From Amycolatopsis acidiphila (GTDB taxonomy: Bacteria > Actinomycetota > Actinomycetes > Mycobacteriales > Pseudonocardiaceae): 64,000 bases of DNA. The position numbers and the translations under genes were made by a program. The DNA lies in NCBI RefSeq assembly GCF_021391495.1, contig NZ_CP090063.1, positions 4,464,001 to 4,528,000 of the forward strand, read 5' to 3'. Shown one piece after another: positions 25,136 through 33,890 of this stretch. Position 1 is the first letter of the stretch. Every line of letters begins with the position of its first letter. The notes below the pieces were generated by a model, which saw only the letters and a list, made by a program, of their open reading frames with translations, was not told the DNA's origin and ran no database searches.

Positions 25136-26767
25136 ATGTCCCCCCGGTCTCTTTCCGCCGCGCTTGCGGTGCTGGCGACGGTGGCGCTGAGCGCGTGCGT
25201 GCCGGTGCAGCACGCGAGCGGACGCGGCGCGCACGTCGACGACTTCGGCACACCAGTGGGCGACCAGCAGGTCGCCCAGGGCGGCGAGCTCGTGATGGGC
25301 CTGTCGTCCGAGCCCGACCGCCTCGACCCGACCACGTCCAGCTCGCTCTACACGCGCTACGTGATGAGCACGATCTGCGAGAAGCTCTACGACATCGACG
25401 CGACCAGCAACATCGTGCCGCAGCTGGCGACCGCCCTGCCGACGGTCTCGCCCGACGGCCTCACGGTGACCATCCCGGTCCGCACCGGGATCGTGTTCGC
25501 CGACGGCACGCCGTTCGACGCCCAGGCCGTGGCGACCAGCCTGCAGCGGCACTTCTCGCTCAAGACCTCCCAGCGCACCAGCGAAATGGGGCCGGTCAAG
25601 AACATCGAGGCGACGGACGCGAGCCACGTCGCCATCTCCTACAAGCGGCCCTTCGCGCCCATCACCGCCGCGCTGGCCGACCGCGCCGGGATGATCATGT
25701 CCCCGGCGGCGCTGGCGAAGGAGGGCGACAACTTCGGCGACCACCCGGTGTGCGTGGGGCCGTTCGAGTTCGTCAAGCGGGTGCCGCAGACCTCGATCAC
25801 CGTGACGCGCGACCCGCTGTACTACGACGCGAAGGACGTCCACCTCGACACGATCACCTACCGGATCATGTCGGACGCGAACATCCGCGCGGCGAACCTG
25901 CGCTCGGGCGACATCCAGGTCGCCGACACGATCTCGCCACAGGACGTGGACGCGCTGGCCAAGGACCCGGACCTGCGGGTGCTGCAGTCGCCGTCGCTGG
26001 GCTACCAGGGCATCACGCTCAACACCGGCAACGTCGACGGCGTCGGCAAGCCCACCAAGCCGATCGGCACCCCGATCGCGCAGGACCCGCGTGTCCGCGA
26101 GGCGTTCTCCCTCGCGATCGACCGGCAGACGCTGGTGGACACGGTCTTCAACAACTGGTTCGACCCCACCTGCTCCCCCGTCGCGCCGCAGACCCCGTAC
26201 GCCTCGCCCGCCGCCAACGCCTGTCCGGCGTTCGACCCGCAGAGGTCGCGGCAGCTGCTGGCCGAGGCGGGGGTCCGGATCCCCTATCCGGTTTCGATGC
26301 AGGTGTCCAACACCCAGGACCAGCTGCGCTACGCCCAGGCACTGCAGGCGAGTGTCGCGGAGGGCGGGTTCGACCTGAAGGTCGTGCCGGTCGAGTACTC
26401 GACGCTGCTGGACGTGCAGAAGCGGGGCACCTTCGAGGCGCTGATGCTCGGCTGGTCCGGCCGGATCGACCCGGACGCCAACACCTCGCGGTTCCTCTCC
26501 ACCGGCGCGGGCGGCAACTACGGCGGGTTCAGCTCGTCCACTTTGGACAAACTGCTGGCTTCGGCCTCCCGCACCACCGACGTCGGGCAGCGGGCCACCC
26601 TGTACGGCCAGGCCGTGCAGCTCATCCATCAGCAGAACCCCATCGTGTACACCTACCGGCTGCGCAACCTCACCGTGGAGTCCACCCGCGTCGCGGGCGT
26701 CGAGGTGTACTCCGACGGCGTGGTCCGGCTCGGCAAGGCCGCGTTCGTGAAGAACCAGGAGGGCTGA
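25136..26767 (+). CDS. Peptide/nickel ABC transporter substrate-binding lipoprotein
   Basis: A 543-residue family-5 binding protein (DppA/OppA type). The signal peptide ends in lipobox VALSAC (Cys20). The conserved SEPDRLDPTTSS and the GLTVTIPVRTGIVFADGTPFDA segment identify the family. It captures oligopeptides or related compounds outside the membrane for the permeases encoded next. The start at 25136 is preferred since the upstream extension lacks signal-peptide character, although no good ribosome site is seen. First gene of a four-gene operon. Confidence 0.92.
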   Translation: MSPRSLSAALAVLATVALSACVPVQHASGRGAHVDDFGTPVGDQQVAQGGELVMGLSSEPDRLDPTTSSSLYTRYVMSTICEKLYDIDATSNIVPQLATALPTVSPDGLTVTIPVRTGIVFADGTPFDAQAVATSLQRHFSLKTSQRTSEMGPVKNIEATDASHVAISYKRPFAPITAALADRAGMIMSPAALAKEGDNFGDHPVCVGPFEFVKRVPQTSITVTRDPLYYDAKDVHLDTITYRIMSDANIRAANLRSGDIQVADTISPQDVDALAKDPDLRVLQSPSLGYQGITLNTGNVDGVGKPTKPIGTPIAQDPRVREAFSLAIDRQTLVDTVFNNWFDPTCSPVAPQTPYASPAANACPAFDPQRSRQLLAEAGVRIPYPVSMQVSNTQDQLRYAQALQASVAEGGFDLKVVPVEYSTLLDVQKRGTFEALMLGWSGRIDPDANTSRFLSTGAGGNYGGFSSSTLDKLLASASRTTDVGQRATLYGQAVQLIHQQNPIVYTYRLRNLTVESTRVAGVEVYSDGVVRLGKAAFVKNQEG

Positions 26768-26770
26768 ACG

Positions 26771-27727
26771 GTGCTGCGCTACCTGTGCCACCGGCTGTGG
26801 CAGTCCGCGGTGACGCTCGTGCTCGCCTCGATCGTCGTGTTCGTCGGCGTGCGTGCGCTGCCGGGCGACCCCGCGACCGCGATGGCGGGCGAGCAGGCCG
26901 ACCCGGCGGCGATCGCCGCGGTCCGGGCGCAGCTCGGCCTGGACGAGCCGTTGCCGGTGCAGTACCTCAAGTTCGCCGGGCACGCGCTCACCGGCGACTT
27001 CGGCCGCTCGGCCCGCACCGGGACCCCGGTGCGCGAGATGATCGGCGCGACGCTGCCGGTCACCGTGCAGCTCGCGGTGTACGCGATGCTCATCGCGGTG
27101 CTCGCCGGGATGGCCGGTGGTGTCGTCGCCGCGGTGTTCCGCGGGCGCTGGCCGGAGTGGGCGGCCAACGGCTTCTCGCTGTTCGCGCTGTCGGTGCCGA
27201 CGTTCTGGCTCGGCATCCTCGCGGTGCTCTACCTTTCGGTGCAACTGGGCTGGTTCCCCGCGTCGGGCTACGTCTCCCCGTTCGACCATCCGCTGCGCGG
27301 GCTCTACTACCTGACGCTGCCCGCGGTGATCCTCGGCCTGGCGCACGCCGCGGTGGTGCAGCGGCAGACGCGCTCGTCGATGGTCGAGACGCTGACCGCA
27401 GACTTCGTGCGCACCGCGCGGGCGAAGGGGCTCGGCCGGGGCGCGGTGGTCTTCCGCTACGGGCTGCGCAACAGCCTCATCGTGGTCACCACGATCGTCG
27501 GGCTGCAGCTCGGCGGGCTCATCGCGGGCGCGGTGGTCACCGAGCGGATCTTCAGCCTGCCCGGCATCGGGAAGCTGACCCTGGACTCGGTGTTCAGCCG
27601 CGACTACCCGGTGATCCAGGCCGTCGTGCTGGTGATCACCACCTCCTACATCGTGATCAACCTGCTCGTCGACCTCCTCTACACGGTCATCGACCCACGC
27701 CTGCGAGTGTCCGGGAGGACCCGATGA
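26771..27727 (+). CDS. Peptide ABC transporter permease (DppB-like)
   Basis: A 318-residue permease with six hydrophobic segments and the EAA-loop region RTARAKGLGRGAVVFRYGLRNSLI that contacts the ATPase. The N-terminal MLRYLCHRLWQSAVTLVLAS is typical of DppB/OppB. GTG start 3 bp after the binding-protein stop; ATGA overlap with the next permease gene. Confidence 0.93.
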   Translation: MLRYLCHRLWQSAVTLVLASIVVFVGVRALPGDPATAMAGEQADPAAIAAVRAQLGLDEPLPVQYLKFAGHALTGDFGRSARTGTPVREMIGATLPVTVQLAVYAMLIAVLAGMAGGVVAAVFRGRWPEWAANGFSLFALSVPTFWLGILAVLYLSVQLGWFPASGYVSPFDHPLRGLYYLTLPAVILGLAHAAVVQRQTRSSMVETLTADFVRTARAKGLGRGAVVFRYGLRNSLIVVTTIVGLQLGGLIAGAVVTERIFSLPGIGKLTLDSVFSRDYPVIQAVVLVITTSYIVINLLVDLLYTVIDPRLRVSGRTR

Positions 27728-28596
27728 CGATCGTCGCCGAGAGCCCCGCTCCCCTGGCCCGGGTGCGCGGGCGGGCGCTGCGCAAGGTGGTGCGCAACCC
27801 GATGGGCGTGGTCGGCGGCGCGCTGCTGCTGATCGTGGTCGTCGCCGGGGTGTTCGCGCCGCTGCTGGCGCCGTACCCGCCGACCGAGGTGCACTTCTCC
27901 ACCCCGTTCCAGCAGCCCGGCACGATCGGGTTCGCGCTCGGCACCGACGACCTCGGCCGCGACATCCTCTCCCGCGTGCTGTACGGGACACGGGCCTCGC
28001 TCGAGGTCGGCGCGCTGTCGGTGCTGCTCGCGATCGTCGTCGGCGTGCCGCTGGGGCTGTTCTCGGGCTACTGGCGCCGGCTCGACGCGCTGGTGTCCAG
28101 GCTGGCGGACCTCATGCTCGCCTTCCCGTTCCTGATCCTCGCGGTGGGGCTGGCCGCGATCAACGGTGGCGGGCTGACCAACGCTGCCATCGCACTGGGC
28201 ATCGCGCAGATCCCGACCATGGTCCGGGTGGTGCGGGCGGACACGTTGCGGCTCAAGGAGACCGACTTCGTGCTCGCGGCGCACACCATGCACGCCGGAC
28301 CGTGGCGCATCCTCGGCCAGCACGTCCTGCCGAACGCGCTGCCGGTGATCATCGTGCAGGCCACCGTGATCATGCCGACGGCCGTCATCGGCGAGGCGAT
28401 CCTGTCGTTCCTGGGCCTGGGCATCCAGCCGCCCGACCCGAGTCTGGGCATCATGCTGTCGGACGCCCAGCAGTACCTGTTCCGCACGCCGTGGCCCGGC
28501 ATCTTCCCCGGCATCGCGCTCGCCGTGATCTGCCTGGGCTTCAACCTGTTCGGCGACGCGCTGCGCGACGCCCTCGACCCGCGGAGTGCCGCATGA
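27724..28596 (+). CDS. Peptide ABC transporter permease (DppC-like)
   Basis: A 290-residue DppC/OppC permease. The N-terminal cytoplasmic stretch and first helix, the GTDDLGRDILSRVLYGTRASLEVG motif and SFLGLGIQPPDPSLGIML are all hallmarks. Forms a heterodimeric channel with the DppB-like protein. ATG overlaps the upstream stop (ATGA) and its own stop overlaps the ATPase start in the same way, so equal translation is likely. Confidence 0.93.
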   Translation: MTIVAESPAPLARVRGRALRKVVRNPMGVVGGALLLIVVVAGVFAPLLAPYPPTEVHFSTPFQQPGTIGFALGTDDLGRDILSRVLYGTRASLEVGALSVLLAIVVGVPLGLFSGYWRRLDALVSRLADLMLAFPFLILAVGLAAINGGGLTNAAIALGIAQIPTMVRVVRADTLRLKETDFVLAAHTMHAGPWRILGQHVLPNALPVIIVQATVIMPTAVIGEAILSFLGLGIQPPDPSLGIMLSDAQQYLFRTPWPGIFPGIALAVICLGFNLFGDALRDALDPRSAA

Positions 28597-30179
28597 CGTC
28601 ACCGTTGCTCGAAGTCGACGACCTCGGGGTGGCCTTCCGCGACGCCGCGGCCGTGCGTGGCGCGAGCCTGCACATCGCGCCCGGTGAACGCGTCGCCGTC
28701 GTCGGCCAGTCCGGTTCCGGGAAGTCCACCACCGCGCACGCGATCATCGGCCTGCTGCCCGGCTCGGGGCGGATCACCGGCGGCGCGATCCGCTGGCGCG
28801 GCGAGGACATCACGCACGCCGGGGAGAAGCGGCTGCGCCGCCTGCGCGGCCGGGAGATCGGCCTGGTACCCCAGGACCCGATGGCCAACCTGAACCCGGT
28901 GTCGCGGGTGGGCCGCCAGGTGGCGGAAACCCTGCTGGCACACCGGATGTGCGGGCGCCGCGAAGCCTGGGCGCGGGCGGTCGAGCTGCTCGGGCAGGCG
29001 GGGCTCGGCGAGCCCGCCCGCCGGGCCCGCCAGTACCCGCACGAGTTCTCCGGCGGGATGCGCCAGCGCGTGCTGATCGCCATCGCGCTGGCCTGCAAGC
29101 CGGACCTGCTGATCGCCGACGAGCCGACGTCCGCGCTCGACGTGACCGTGCAGCGGCAGATCCTCGACCACCTCGACAAGCTGACCCGCGAGCTGGGCAC
29201 GGCGCTGCTGCTGGTCACCCACGACCTGGGGCTCGCGGCGGACCGGGCAGACCGGGTCGTGGTGATGTCCGGGGGCGAGGTCGTCGAGACGGGGTCCGCG
29301 CGGCAGGTGCTGACCGAGCCGCGGGAGGGCTACACGCAACGGCTCGTGGCCGCCGCGCCCTCGCTCAGCGGGCCGAAGCACACGGCGGTGTCCACTTCGG
29401 ACGTCGTGCTCGAGGTGTCGAACGTGTCCAAGGAGTACCGCGTCCGTGGCCGCGGCGGGATCCTGCGCGCGGTGGACGACGTCTCGTTCACCGTCGGACG
29501 CGGCCGCACGACCGCGATCGTCGGCGAGTCCGGTTCGGGCAAGACCACCATCGCGCGCATGGTGCTGGGCCTGGTGCCGGCGACGTCGGGCACGATCCGG
29601 CTCGACGGCGTGGAGGTCGTCGGGCTGCGCGGTGCCCGGTTGAAGGCCGCCCGCAAGGCGATGCAGCCGGTGTTCCAGGACCCGTACGCCTCGCTCGATC
29701 CGATGTGGACGGTCGAGCGGCTGATCACCGAGCCGCTGCGCACGTTCGGTGTCGGCGACCGGTCGTCGCGGCGGGCGAAGGTCGCGGAGCTGCTCGACCA
29801 GGTCGCCTTGCCGGCGAACCTCGCGCAGCGTTATCCGAACGAGCTGTCGGGCGGGCAGCGCCAGCGCGTCGCGATCGCCCGCGCACTCGCGCTCGACCCA
29901 CGGCTGGTGGTGTGCGACGAGGCGGTGTCCGCTTTGGACGTGCTCGTGCAGGACCAGATCCTGAGCCTGCTGGAGTCGCTGCAACAGGAGCTGGGGCTGA
30001 GCTACCTGTTCATCTCCCACGATCTGGCCGTGGTGCGCTCGCTCGCGCACGATGTGCTGGTGATGCGGGAGGGCCGCGTCGTGGAGCACGGGCCGGTGGG
30101 CGACGTGCTCACCTCACCCGCCGACCCCTACACCCGTCAGTTGCTGGACGCCGTGCCCGGGACGTCGGTCTCCAGCTGA
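28593..30179 (+). CDS. Peptide ABC transporter ATPase, fused DppD-DppF
   Basis: A 528-residue protein with two complete ABC ATPase domains in one chain. The first (about 1-260) has GQSGSGKST and the signature FSGGMRQRVLIAIAL; the second (about 275-528) has GESGSGKTT and LSGGQRQRVAIARAL. It replaces the separate DppD and DppF subunits of enteric bacteria, a fusion common in actinomycetes. Walker B (LLIADEPTSALD and LVVCDEAVSALD) is intact in both, the second with Glu-Ala in place of Glu-Pro. Powers the importer encoded upstream; ATGA overlap with dppC. Confidence 0.92.
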   Translation: MTSPLLEVDDLGVAFRDAAAVRGASLHIAPGERVAVVGQSGSGKSTTAHAIIGLLPGSGRITGGAIRWRGEDITHAGEKRLRRLRGREIGLVPQDPMANLNPVSRVGRQVAETLLAHRMCGRREAWARAVELLGQAGLGEPARRARQYPHEFSGGMRQRVLIAIALACKPDLLIADEPTSALDVTVQRQILDHLDKLTRELGTALLLVTHDLGLAADRADRVVVMSGGEVVETGSARQVLTEPREGYTQRLVAAAPSLSGPKHTAVSTSDVVLEVSNVSKEYRVRGRGGILRAVDDVSFTVGRGRTTAIVGESGSGKTTIARMVLGLVPATSGTIRLDGVEVVGLRGARLKAARKAMQPVFQDPYASLDPMWTVERLITEPLRTFGVGDRSSRRAKVAELLDQVALPANLAQRYPNELSGGQRQRVAIARALALDPRLVVCDEAVSALDVLVQDQILSLLESLQQELGLSYLFISHDLAVVRSLAHDVLVMREGRVVEHGPVGDVLTSPADPYTRQLLDAVPGTSVSS

Positions 30180-30249
30180 GCGCTCGCCGCAGTCCGGCGC
30201 GACCGCCGCCGTTCTCAATGACGCTGCGTCACACCCGTGTTCGACACCG

Positions 30250-30290
30250 CGGACAAGTTGACGACTGTCCGTAATGGAAACCGGACAAGT
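30250..30290 (+). promoter_or_regulatory. CGGACA repeats upstream of the flavohemoglobin gene
   Basis: CGGACAAGT occurs at 30250-30258 and 30282-30290, 32 bp apart (three helical turns). CGGACA (30250-30255) and TGTCCG (30266-30271) also form an inverted repeat. The block lies about 120-160 bp before the flavohemoglobin start and is a candidate operator, possibly for an NO- or redox-responsive regulator. No regulator is assigned. Confidence 0.35.
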
Positions 30291-30407
30291 GACTTTTTCC
30301 CACCCGCCGCAAACTCTTGAATGCAAATTGCGGTGACATTACGCTGCTGCCTCGACCACCTCAGCGACAACGTTTTCGGGCCCGCACGAAGGGAAGCACG
30401 ATCTCCG

Positions 30408-31556
30408 GTGGACACCGCTCGGCTGCGCAGCAGCTGGAATACGGTCGCGGGTTTCGGCGGCGGAGTGCCGTTGTTCTTCTATTCGACCTTGTTCCTGACC
30501 CATCCGCACCTGCGGGAGATGTTCCCCGCCGGGATGTCGGCCCAACGCGACAAGCTCGTGCGTGCGCTGGGCAAGGTCGTCGCCTCGGTCGACGAGCTCG
30601 AGGCCGCCGTCCCGTTCCTGCGGCAACTCGGCCGCGATCACCGCAAGTTCACGGTCCCCGCGGACCACTACCCCGCGGTCGGCCAGGCCCTGCTCGCCAC
30701 GCTCGAGCACTTCCTGGGCGACGAATGGAACCCCGACCTTGCCGCTGATTGGTCGGCCGCATACAAGCTGGTTGCGGACGTGATGATCGCCGCCGCCGGC
30801 GAAAGCGCGCACACCGCACCACCGTGGTGGCCCGCGGAAGTTGTCAGGCACGAACGCCGCAGCCTCGAGACCGCCGTGCTCACGTTGCGCACGGACCGGC
30901 CGCTGGGCTACCGCCCGGGGCAGAGCGTCTCGCTGGAGACCTCGCTGCGGCCGAAGATCTGGCGGTACTACTCCCCCGCCACGGCGCCCCGCGAGGACAA
31001 CCTCCTGGAACTGCACGTCCGCATGGTCGACGGCGGCGCGGTCAGTTCCGCGCTCGTGCAGGCGATCCGCCCCGGGGACCTGCTGCGGCTCGGCGCGCCG
31101 ATCGGCGGCCGGCTCACGCTCGACCACCCGCACGATCTCGTCCTGATCTCGGGCGGCACCGGGCTCGCCCCGCTCAAGGCGCTGCTCGGCCAGATCGCGA
31201 ACGAGCCGCGGCCCCGGCGCGTCGACCTGTTCGTCGGCGCCCGCACGGCACGCGACCTCTACGACATGCCGGCACTGCAGGCGCTCGGTGCCGCCGTGCC
31301 GAACCTGCGCGTGGTGCCGGTCGTCTCCGACGACCCGCGCTTCGCCGGGCCGCAGGGCGCGGTCGGCGAAGTGGCGCTGTGCCACGGGTCGTGGCAGAAC
31401 CGGAAGGTCTACGTCTGTGGATCGCCGGCGATGGTGACCGCGACGCGGAACCTGCTCTACGGCGCCGGAGTTCCGGACGAGCACGTCCACTGGGAGGACT
31501 TCGCCGGCTACCAGGACCCGGCCGAGGCCGGGATCGGCTTCTTGACGAGGGGATGA
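30408..31556 (+). CDS. Flavohemoglobin-like protein (globin + FAD/NAD reductase)
   Basis: A 382-residue protein with a globin domain (about 1-135) and a ferredoxin-reductase-like FAD/NAD(P)H module (about 145-382). The proximal haem ligand is His78 in LGRDHRKF; Tyr25 fits the B10 position. The FAD motif is WRYYSPAT (usual RxYS), the nicotinamide motif ISGGTGLAPLKALL and the C-terminal VYVCGSPAMV. Typical activity would be NO dioxygenation to nitrate. GTG 30408 is chosen since the globin fold begins there. Forms an operon with a DivIVA-like protein and a truncated hemoglobin. Confidence 0.85.
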   Translation: MDTARLRSSWNTVAGFGGGVPLFFYSTLFLTHPHLREMFPAGMSAQRDKLVRALGKVVASVDELEAAVPFLRQLGRDHRKFTVPADHYPAVGQALLATLEHFLGDEWNPDLAADWSAAYKLVADVMIAAAGESAHTAPPWWPAEVVRHERRSLETAVLTLRTDRPLGYRPGQSVSLETSLRPKIWRYYSPATAPREDNLLELHVRMVDGGAVSSALVQAIRPGDLLRLGAPIGGRLTLDHPHDLVLISGGTGLAPLKALLGQIANEPRPRRVDLFVGARTARDLYDMPALQALGAAVPNLRVVPVVSDDPRFAGPQGAVGEVALCHGSWQNRKVYVCGSPAMVTATRNLLYGAGVPDEHVHWEDFAGYQDPAEAGIGFLTRG

Positions 31557-31569
31557 GGACTACCCGGTT

Positions 31570-32193
31570 ATGACACTGCAGGCCGACAACCCGCGCCAGC
31601 CCACCGTACGGCGGATCCTCACCCCAGAGCGGATCCGCAGCATCACCTTCAGCAAGTCCCCCCTGGGCCGCCGGGGCATCGACCCGGACGAGGTCGAGCT
31701 GTTCCAGCGCCGGCTCGCCGAGGAGATGGCCGCCGGGGAGGCGGAGAACGCCCGGCTGCGCGCGGAGGTCGAGCGGTTGCGCGACTGGTACCGCAGCCAC
31801 AACGAGAACATCGACCCGGCGCTGGTCACCGCACAGGTGAACGTCGAGGCGGTGAACCTGCTGTCCGAGGCGCAGCTGCAGGCGGAGGCCTACATCGCGC
31901 AGGCGGAGGCGCACTGCCGCCGGCTCACCGGCGACGCGCGGCGCCAGGCCACCACCCTGCTGCGCGACGCGGAGCAGCAGGCCGAGGTGGCCGCGCAGCA
32001 GGCGGTGCGCGCCTACCGGGACGGCGCCGGGGCGGACCACGCGGCGGAGATCGAGGACATGGAACGCCGGCTCGCGTGGCTGCGCGCGTTCTGCCACGCC
32101 GTGCAGGTCCAGCTCCACGCCGCGTCGGACGCGTTCGCGCAGGAGATCGACAAGCTCACCCAGTTCACCCCACCCGACCGGAGGCAGCCATGA
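31570..32193 (+). CDS. DivIVA-domain coiled-coil protein
   Basis: A 207-residue protein with an N-terminal DivIVA-like segment (ITFSKSPLGRRGIDPDEVELFQRRLAEEM) followed by long alpha-helical coiled coil rich in Ala/Glu/Gln (about residues 30-160). DivIVA/Wag31 proteins bind negatively curved membrane and guide polar growth or septation. Lying between two haemoglobin genes (13 bp after the first, ATGA with the second), it may place the globins at a membrane site; this is conjecture. No catalytic motifs. Confidence 0.8.
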   Translation: MTLQADNPRQPTVRRILTPERIRSITFSKSPLGRRGIDPDEVELFQRRLAEEMAAGEAENARLRAEVERLRDWYRSHNENIDPALVTAQVNVEAVNLLSEAQLQAEAYIAQAEAHCRRLTGDARRQATTLLRDAEQQAEVAAQQAVRAYRDGAGADHAAEIEDMERRLAWLRAFCHAVQVQLHAASDAFAQEIDKLTQFTPPDRRQP

Positions 32194-32570
32194 CGAGCAT
32201 CTACGACCAGATCGGTGGCGACGAGGCCATCAGCGCGGTCGTCGACGACTTCTACGACCGGGTGCTGGCCGATCCCGGGCTCGCGGGTTACTTCGCCGGG
32301 ACGAACCTGAACCGGCTCAAGGGCAGGCAGGTCGAGTTCTTCGCCGGCGCGCTCGGTGGCCCGGACCACTACCGGGGGCAGACCATGAAGGAGGCGCACC
32401 GCGGGCGCGGGATCGGCCGGCCGCAGTTCGACCGGGTCGCACAGCTGCTGGCGGAGTCGCTGCGGGACGCGGGCGTGCCGCCGGAGCTGGTCGGCCAGAT
32501 CCTGACCGCGATCGCCCCGCTGGCCGAGGACATCGTCTCGCCCGCCGCCACCGCCGCGCCTCAGGTCTGA
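32190..32570 (+). CDS. Truncated hemoglobin, group I (trHbN-like)
   Basis: A 126-residue 2-on-2 globin. The start S-I-Y-D-Q-I-G-G is diagnostic of truncated hemoglobins, Tyr22 in DDFYDRV fits B10, and proximal His70 lies in MKEAHRGRGI. Group I members bind O2 and detoxify NO. Overlaps the DivIVA-like gene by ATGA and its last 10 bp overlap the convergent lyase gene. Having both a flavohemoglobin and a trHb in one operon supports a NO/haem-linked role. Confidence 0.92.
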   Translation: MTSIYDQIGGDEAISAVVDDFYDRVLADPGLAGYFAGTNLNRLKGRQVEFFAGALGGPDHYRGQTMKEAHRGRGIGRPQFDRVAQLLAESLRDAGVPPELVGQILTAIAPLAEDIVSPAATAAPQV

Positions 32571-33487
32571 GAAAGTCCTGCCGCGGCAAGGAGTTCGCGG
32601 ACCGCGGCCTGCTCGGTGCCGTGCAGTGGGGCCATCGGCAGGCTCGTGGTGCCGTGGGCGAGGACGCCGCGCGCGACGAGCGCGTATTTGAAGGCGCCGA
32701 TGGCTGAGGCGTAGGGGCCGATCCGGCCACCGCCGACCGTGATCATCCGCCACAGCTCGCGCAGGCGCCGCTGCTCGGTGGCGGCGGCTTTCCAGTCGCC
32801 GCGTCGGGCGGCTTCGTAGAGGCGGACGTAGCCGTGCGGGTCGACGTTGCCCAGGCCGGGGACGAGCCCGTGCGCGCCGAGGAACATGGCGATGTCGGCC
32901 ATCGTCTCGGAGCCGGTGAACACGCGGAAGTGTGGTGTGCCAACGCTTTCCAGTACGGTGCGGAGGCCGTCCAGGTCGCCGCTGGAGTCCTTGAGGCCGT
33001 CGAGCGTGCCGTCCTGCGCGAGCCCGGCGAGGACCTCCGCGGGGAGTTTCGCGTGCACCGAGCCGGGGATGTCGTAGGCGATGAGCGGCAGGTCGACGGC
33101 GGCGCGGATCGCGCGGAAGTGGGTGGGGAACTCGCTCGGCGCGGTGGGCGCGTAGAACGGGGCGGTGGCCACCAGCGCTTGTGCGCCATGGGTTTCGGCC
33201 GCGTGGGCGTGGGCGAGCACGCGGGGCGTGGTGGTGTCGACGATGCCGGCGAGGACGGGTACCTGCCCGGCGGCGCATCGGACGACGACGTCGAGCGCGC
33301 GGTGGCGGAGGTCGTCGGGGAGGTAGGCGACCTCTCCCGTCGAGCCGGTGACGAAGAGGCCGTGCACGCCCGCGTCGAGGAGGAACCCGGTGAGCCGCTC
33401 CAGCGACGGCACGTCCAGCTCGCGCTCGGGCGTGAGCGGTGTGCACAGCGGCGGCACGACACCGTGGTCAAGGACGGGGACAGGCAT
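32561..33487 (-). CDS. Dihydrodipicolinate synthase / N-acetylneuraminate lyase family protein
   Basis: A 308-residue TIM-barrel aldolase. The family motifs G-S-T-G-E (48-52), Tyr138 (LIAYDIPGS) and the Schiff-base Lys166 (GLKDSSGD) are present. Such enzymes make or split 2-oxo acids: DHDPS, sialate lyase, 2-keto-3-deoxygluconate or KDG dehydratase/aldolase types. The neighbouring GntR regulator and MFS transporter suggest a catabolic role with an imported sugar acid or sialic acid rather than lysine synthesis. ATG 33487 is preferred (GAGGGAG upstream). A perfect palindrome 25 bp before the start is the likely operator. Confidence 0.85.
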   Translation of the reverse strand: MPVPVLDHGVVPPLCTPLTPERELDVPSLERLTGFLLDAGVHGLFVTGSTGEVAYLPDDLRHRALDVVVRCAAGQVPVLAGIVDTTTPRVLAHAHAAETHGAQALVATAPFYAPTAPSEFPTHFRAIRAAVDLPLIAYDIPGSVHAKLPAEVLAGLAQDGTLDGLKDSSGDLDGLRTVLESVGTPHFRVFTGSETMADIAMFLGAHGLVPGLGNVDPHGYVRLYEAARRGDWKAAATEQRRLRELWRMITVGGGRIGPYASAIGAFKYALVARGVLAHGTTSLPMAPLHGTEQAAVRELLAAAGLSQT

Positions 33488-33511
33488 GACACTCCCTCGC
33501 ACTGGGCTGAT

Positions 33512-33538
33512 GACATAGGACGTTGGACGTCCTATGTC
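33512..33538 (-). promoter_or_regulatory. GntR-type operator upstream of the lyase gene
   Basis: GACATAGGACGT and its exact inverted copy ACGTCCTATGTC are separated by TGG, a 27-bp perfect palindrome. The core AGGACGTTGGACGTC recurs between the GntR gene and the MFS gene. Its position just before the lyase start fits repression by the FCD-GntR protein. Confidence 0.75.
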
Positions 33539-33890
33539 GGGACGATAGGCCTGCCGGGTCGGTGGGTCAAGGCGAGGTGACGTGCGGGGCGGTGGGGTGT
33601 GGGGGGCGGGGGCGGGGGCGGGGGTGAACCTCCTCCGCCACAGGCACGCGTCAGCCGGTGCGCGAATCTCATCGCCACAGCCGAGTCGCCCGCCTACCGC
33701 CGCCAGCGCCGAACCGCCCGCCGCCGCCAGGCGTCAGGCGTCAGGCGTCCCCGAACCGCCCGCCTCCGCCAGCGCCGAACCGCCCGCCCGCCGCCGCGAG
33801 GCGTCAGCGCCCGCTGCCAGCCGTCACCCACCCCCGAAACCGCCCGCCCGCCGGCCGCCCCCAGGCGCGCCGCCACCCCCACACCCGACC
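33539..33890. repeat. Gene-free GC-rich stretch with short direct and tandem repeats
   Basis: This 352-bp stretch holds no credible gene. A 22-bp unit is repeated exactly at 33701-33722 and 33767-33788, and AGGCGTC is tandemly repeated three times at 33729-33749 with a further copy near 33799. G- and C-runs are frequent (33599-33626). It lies between gntR and the lyase gene, which is read on the same strand. No palindromic repeat/spacer regularity is seen, so it is not CRISPR. Possibly a decayed intergenic repeat; no function assigned. Confidence 0.6.

Noticed and set aside
25076..27991. 971-codon minus-strand ORF opposite the peptide ABC genes
   Set aside because: Arg/His-rich shadow opposite a complete transporter operon; no domain or ribosome site.
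33701..33805. CRISPR-like repeats
   Set aside because: Only two copies of a 22-bp repeat with irregular spacing and a tandem 7-mer; no regular spacers and no cas genes.
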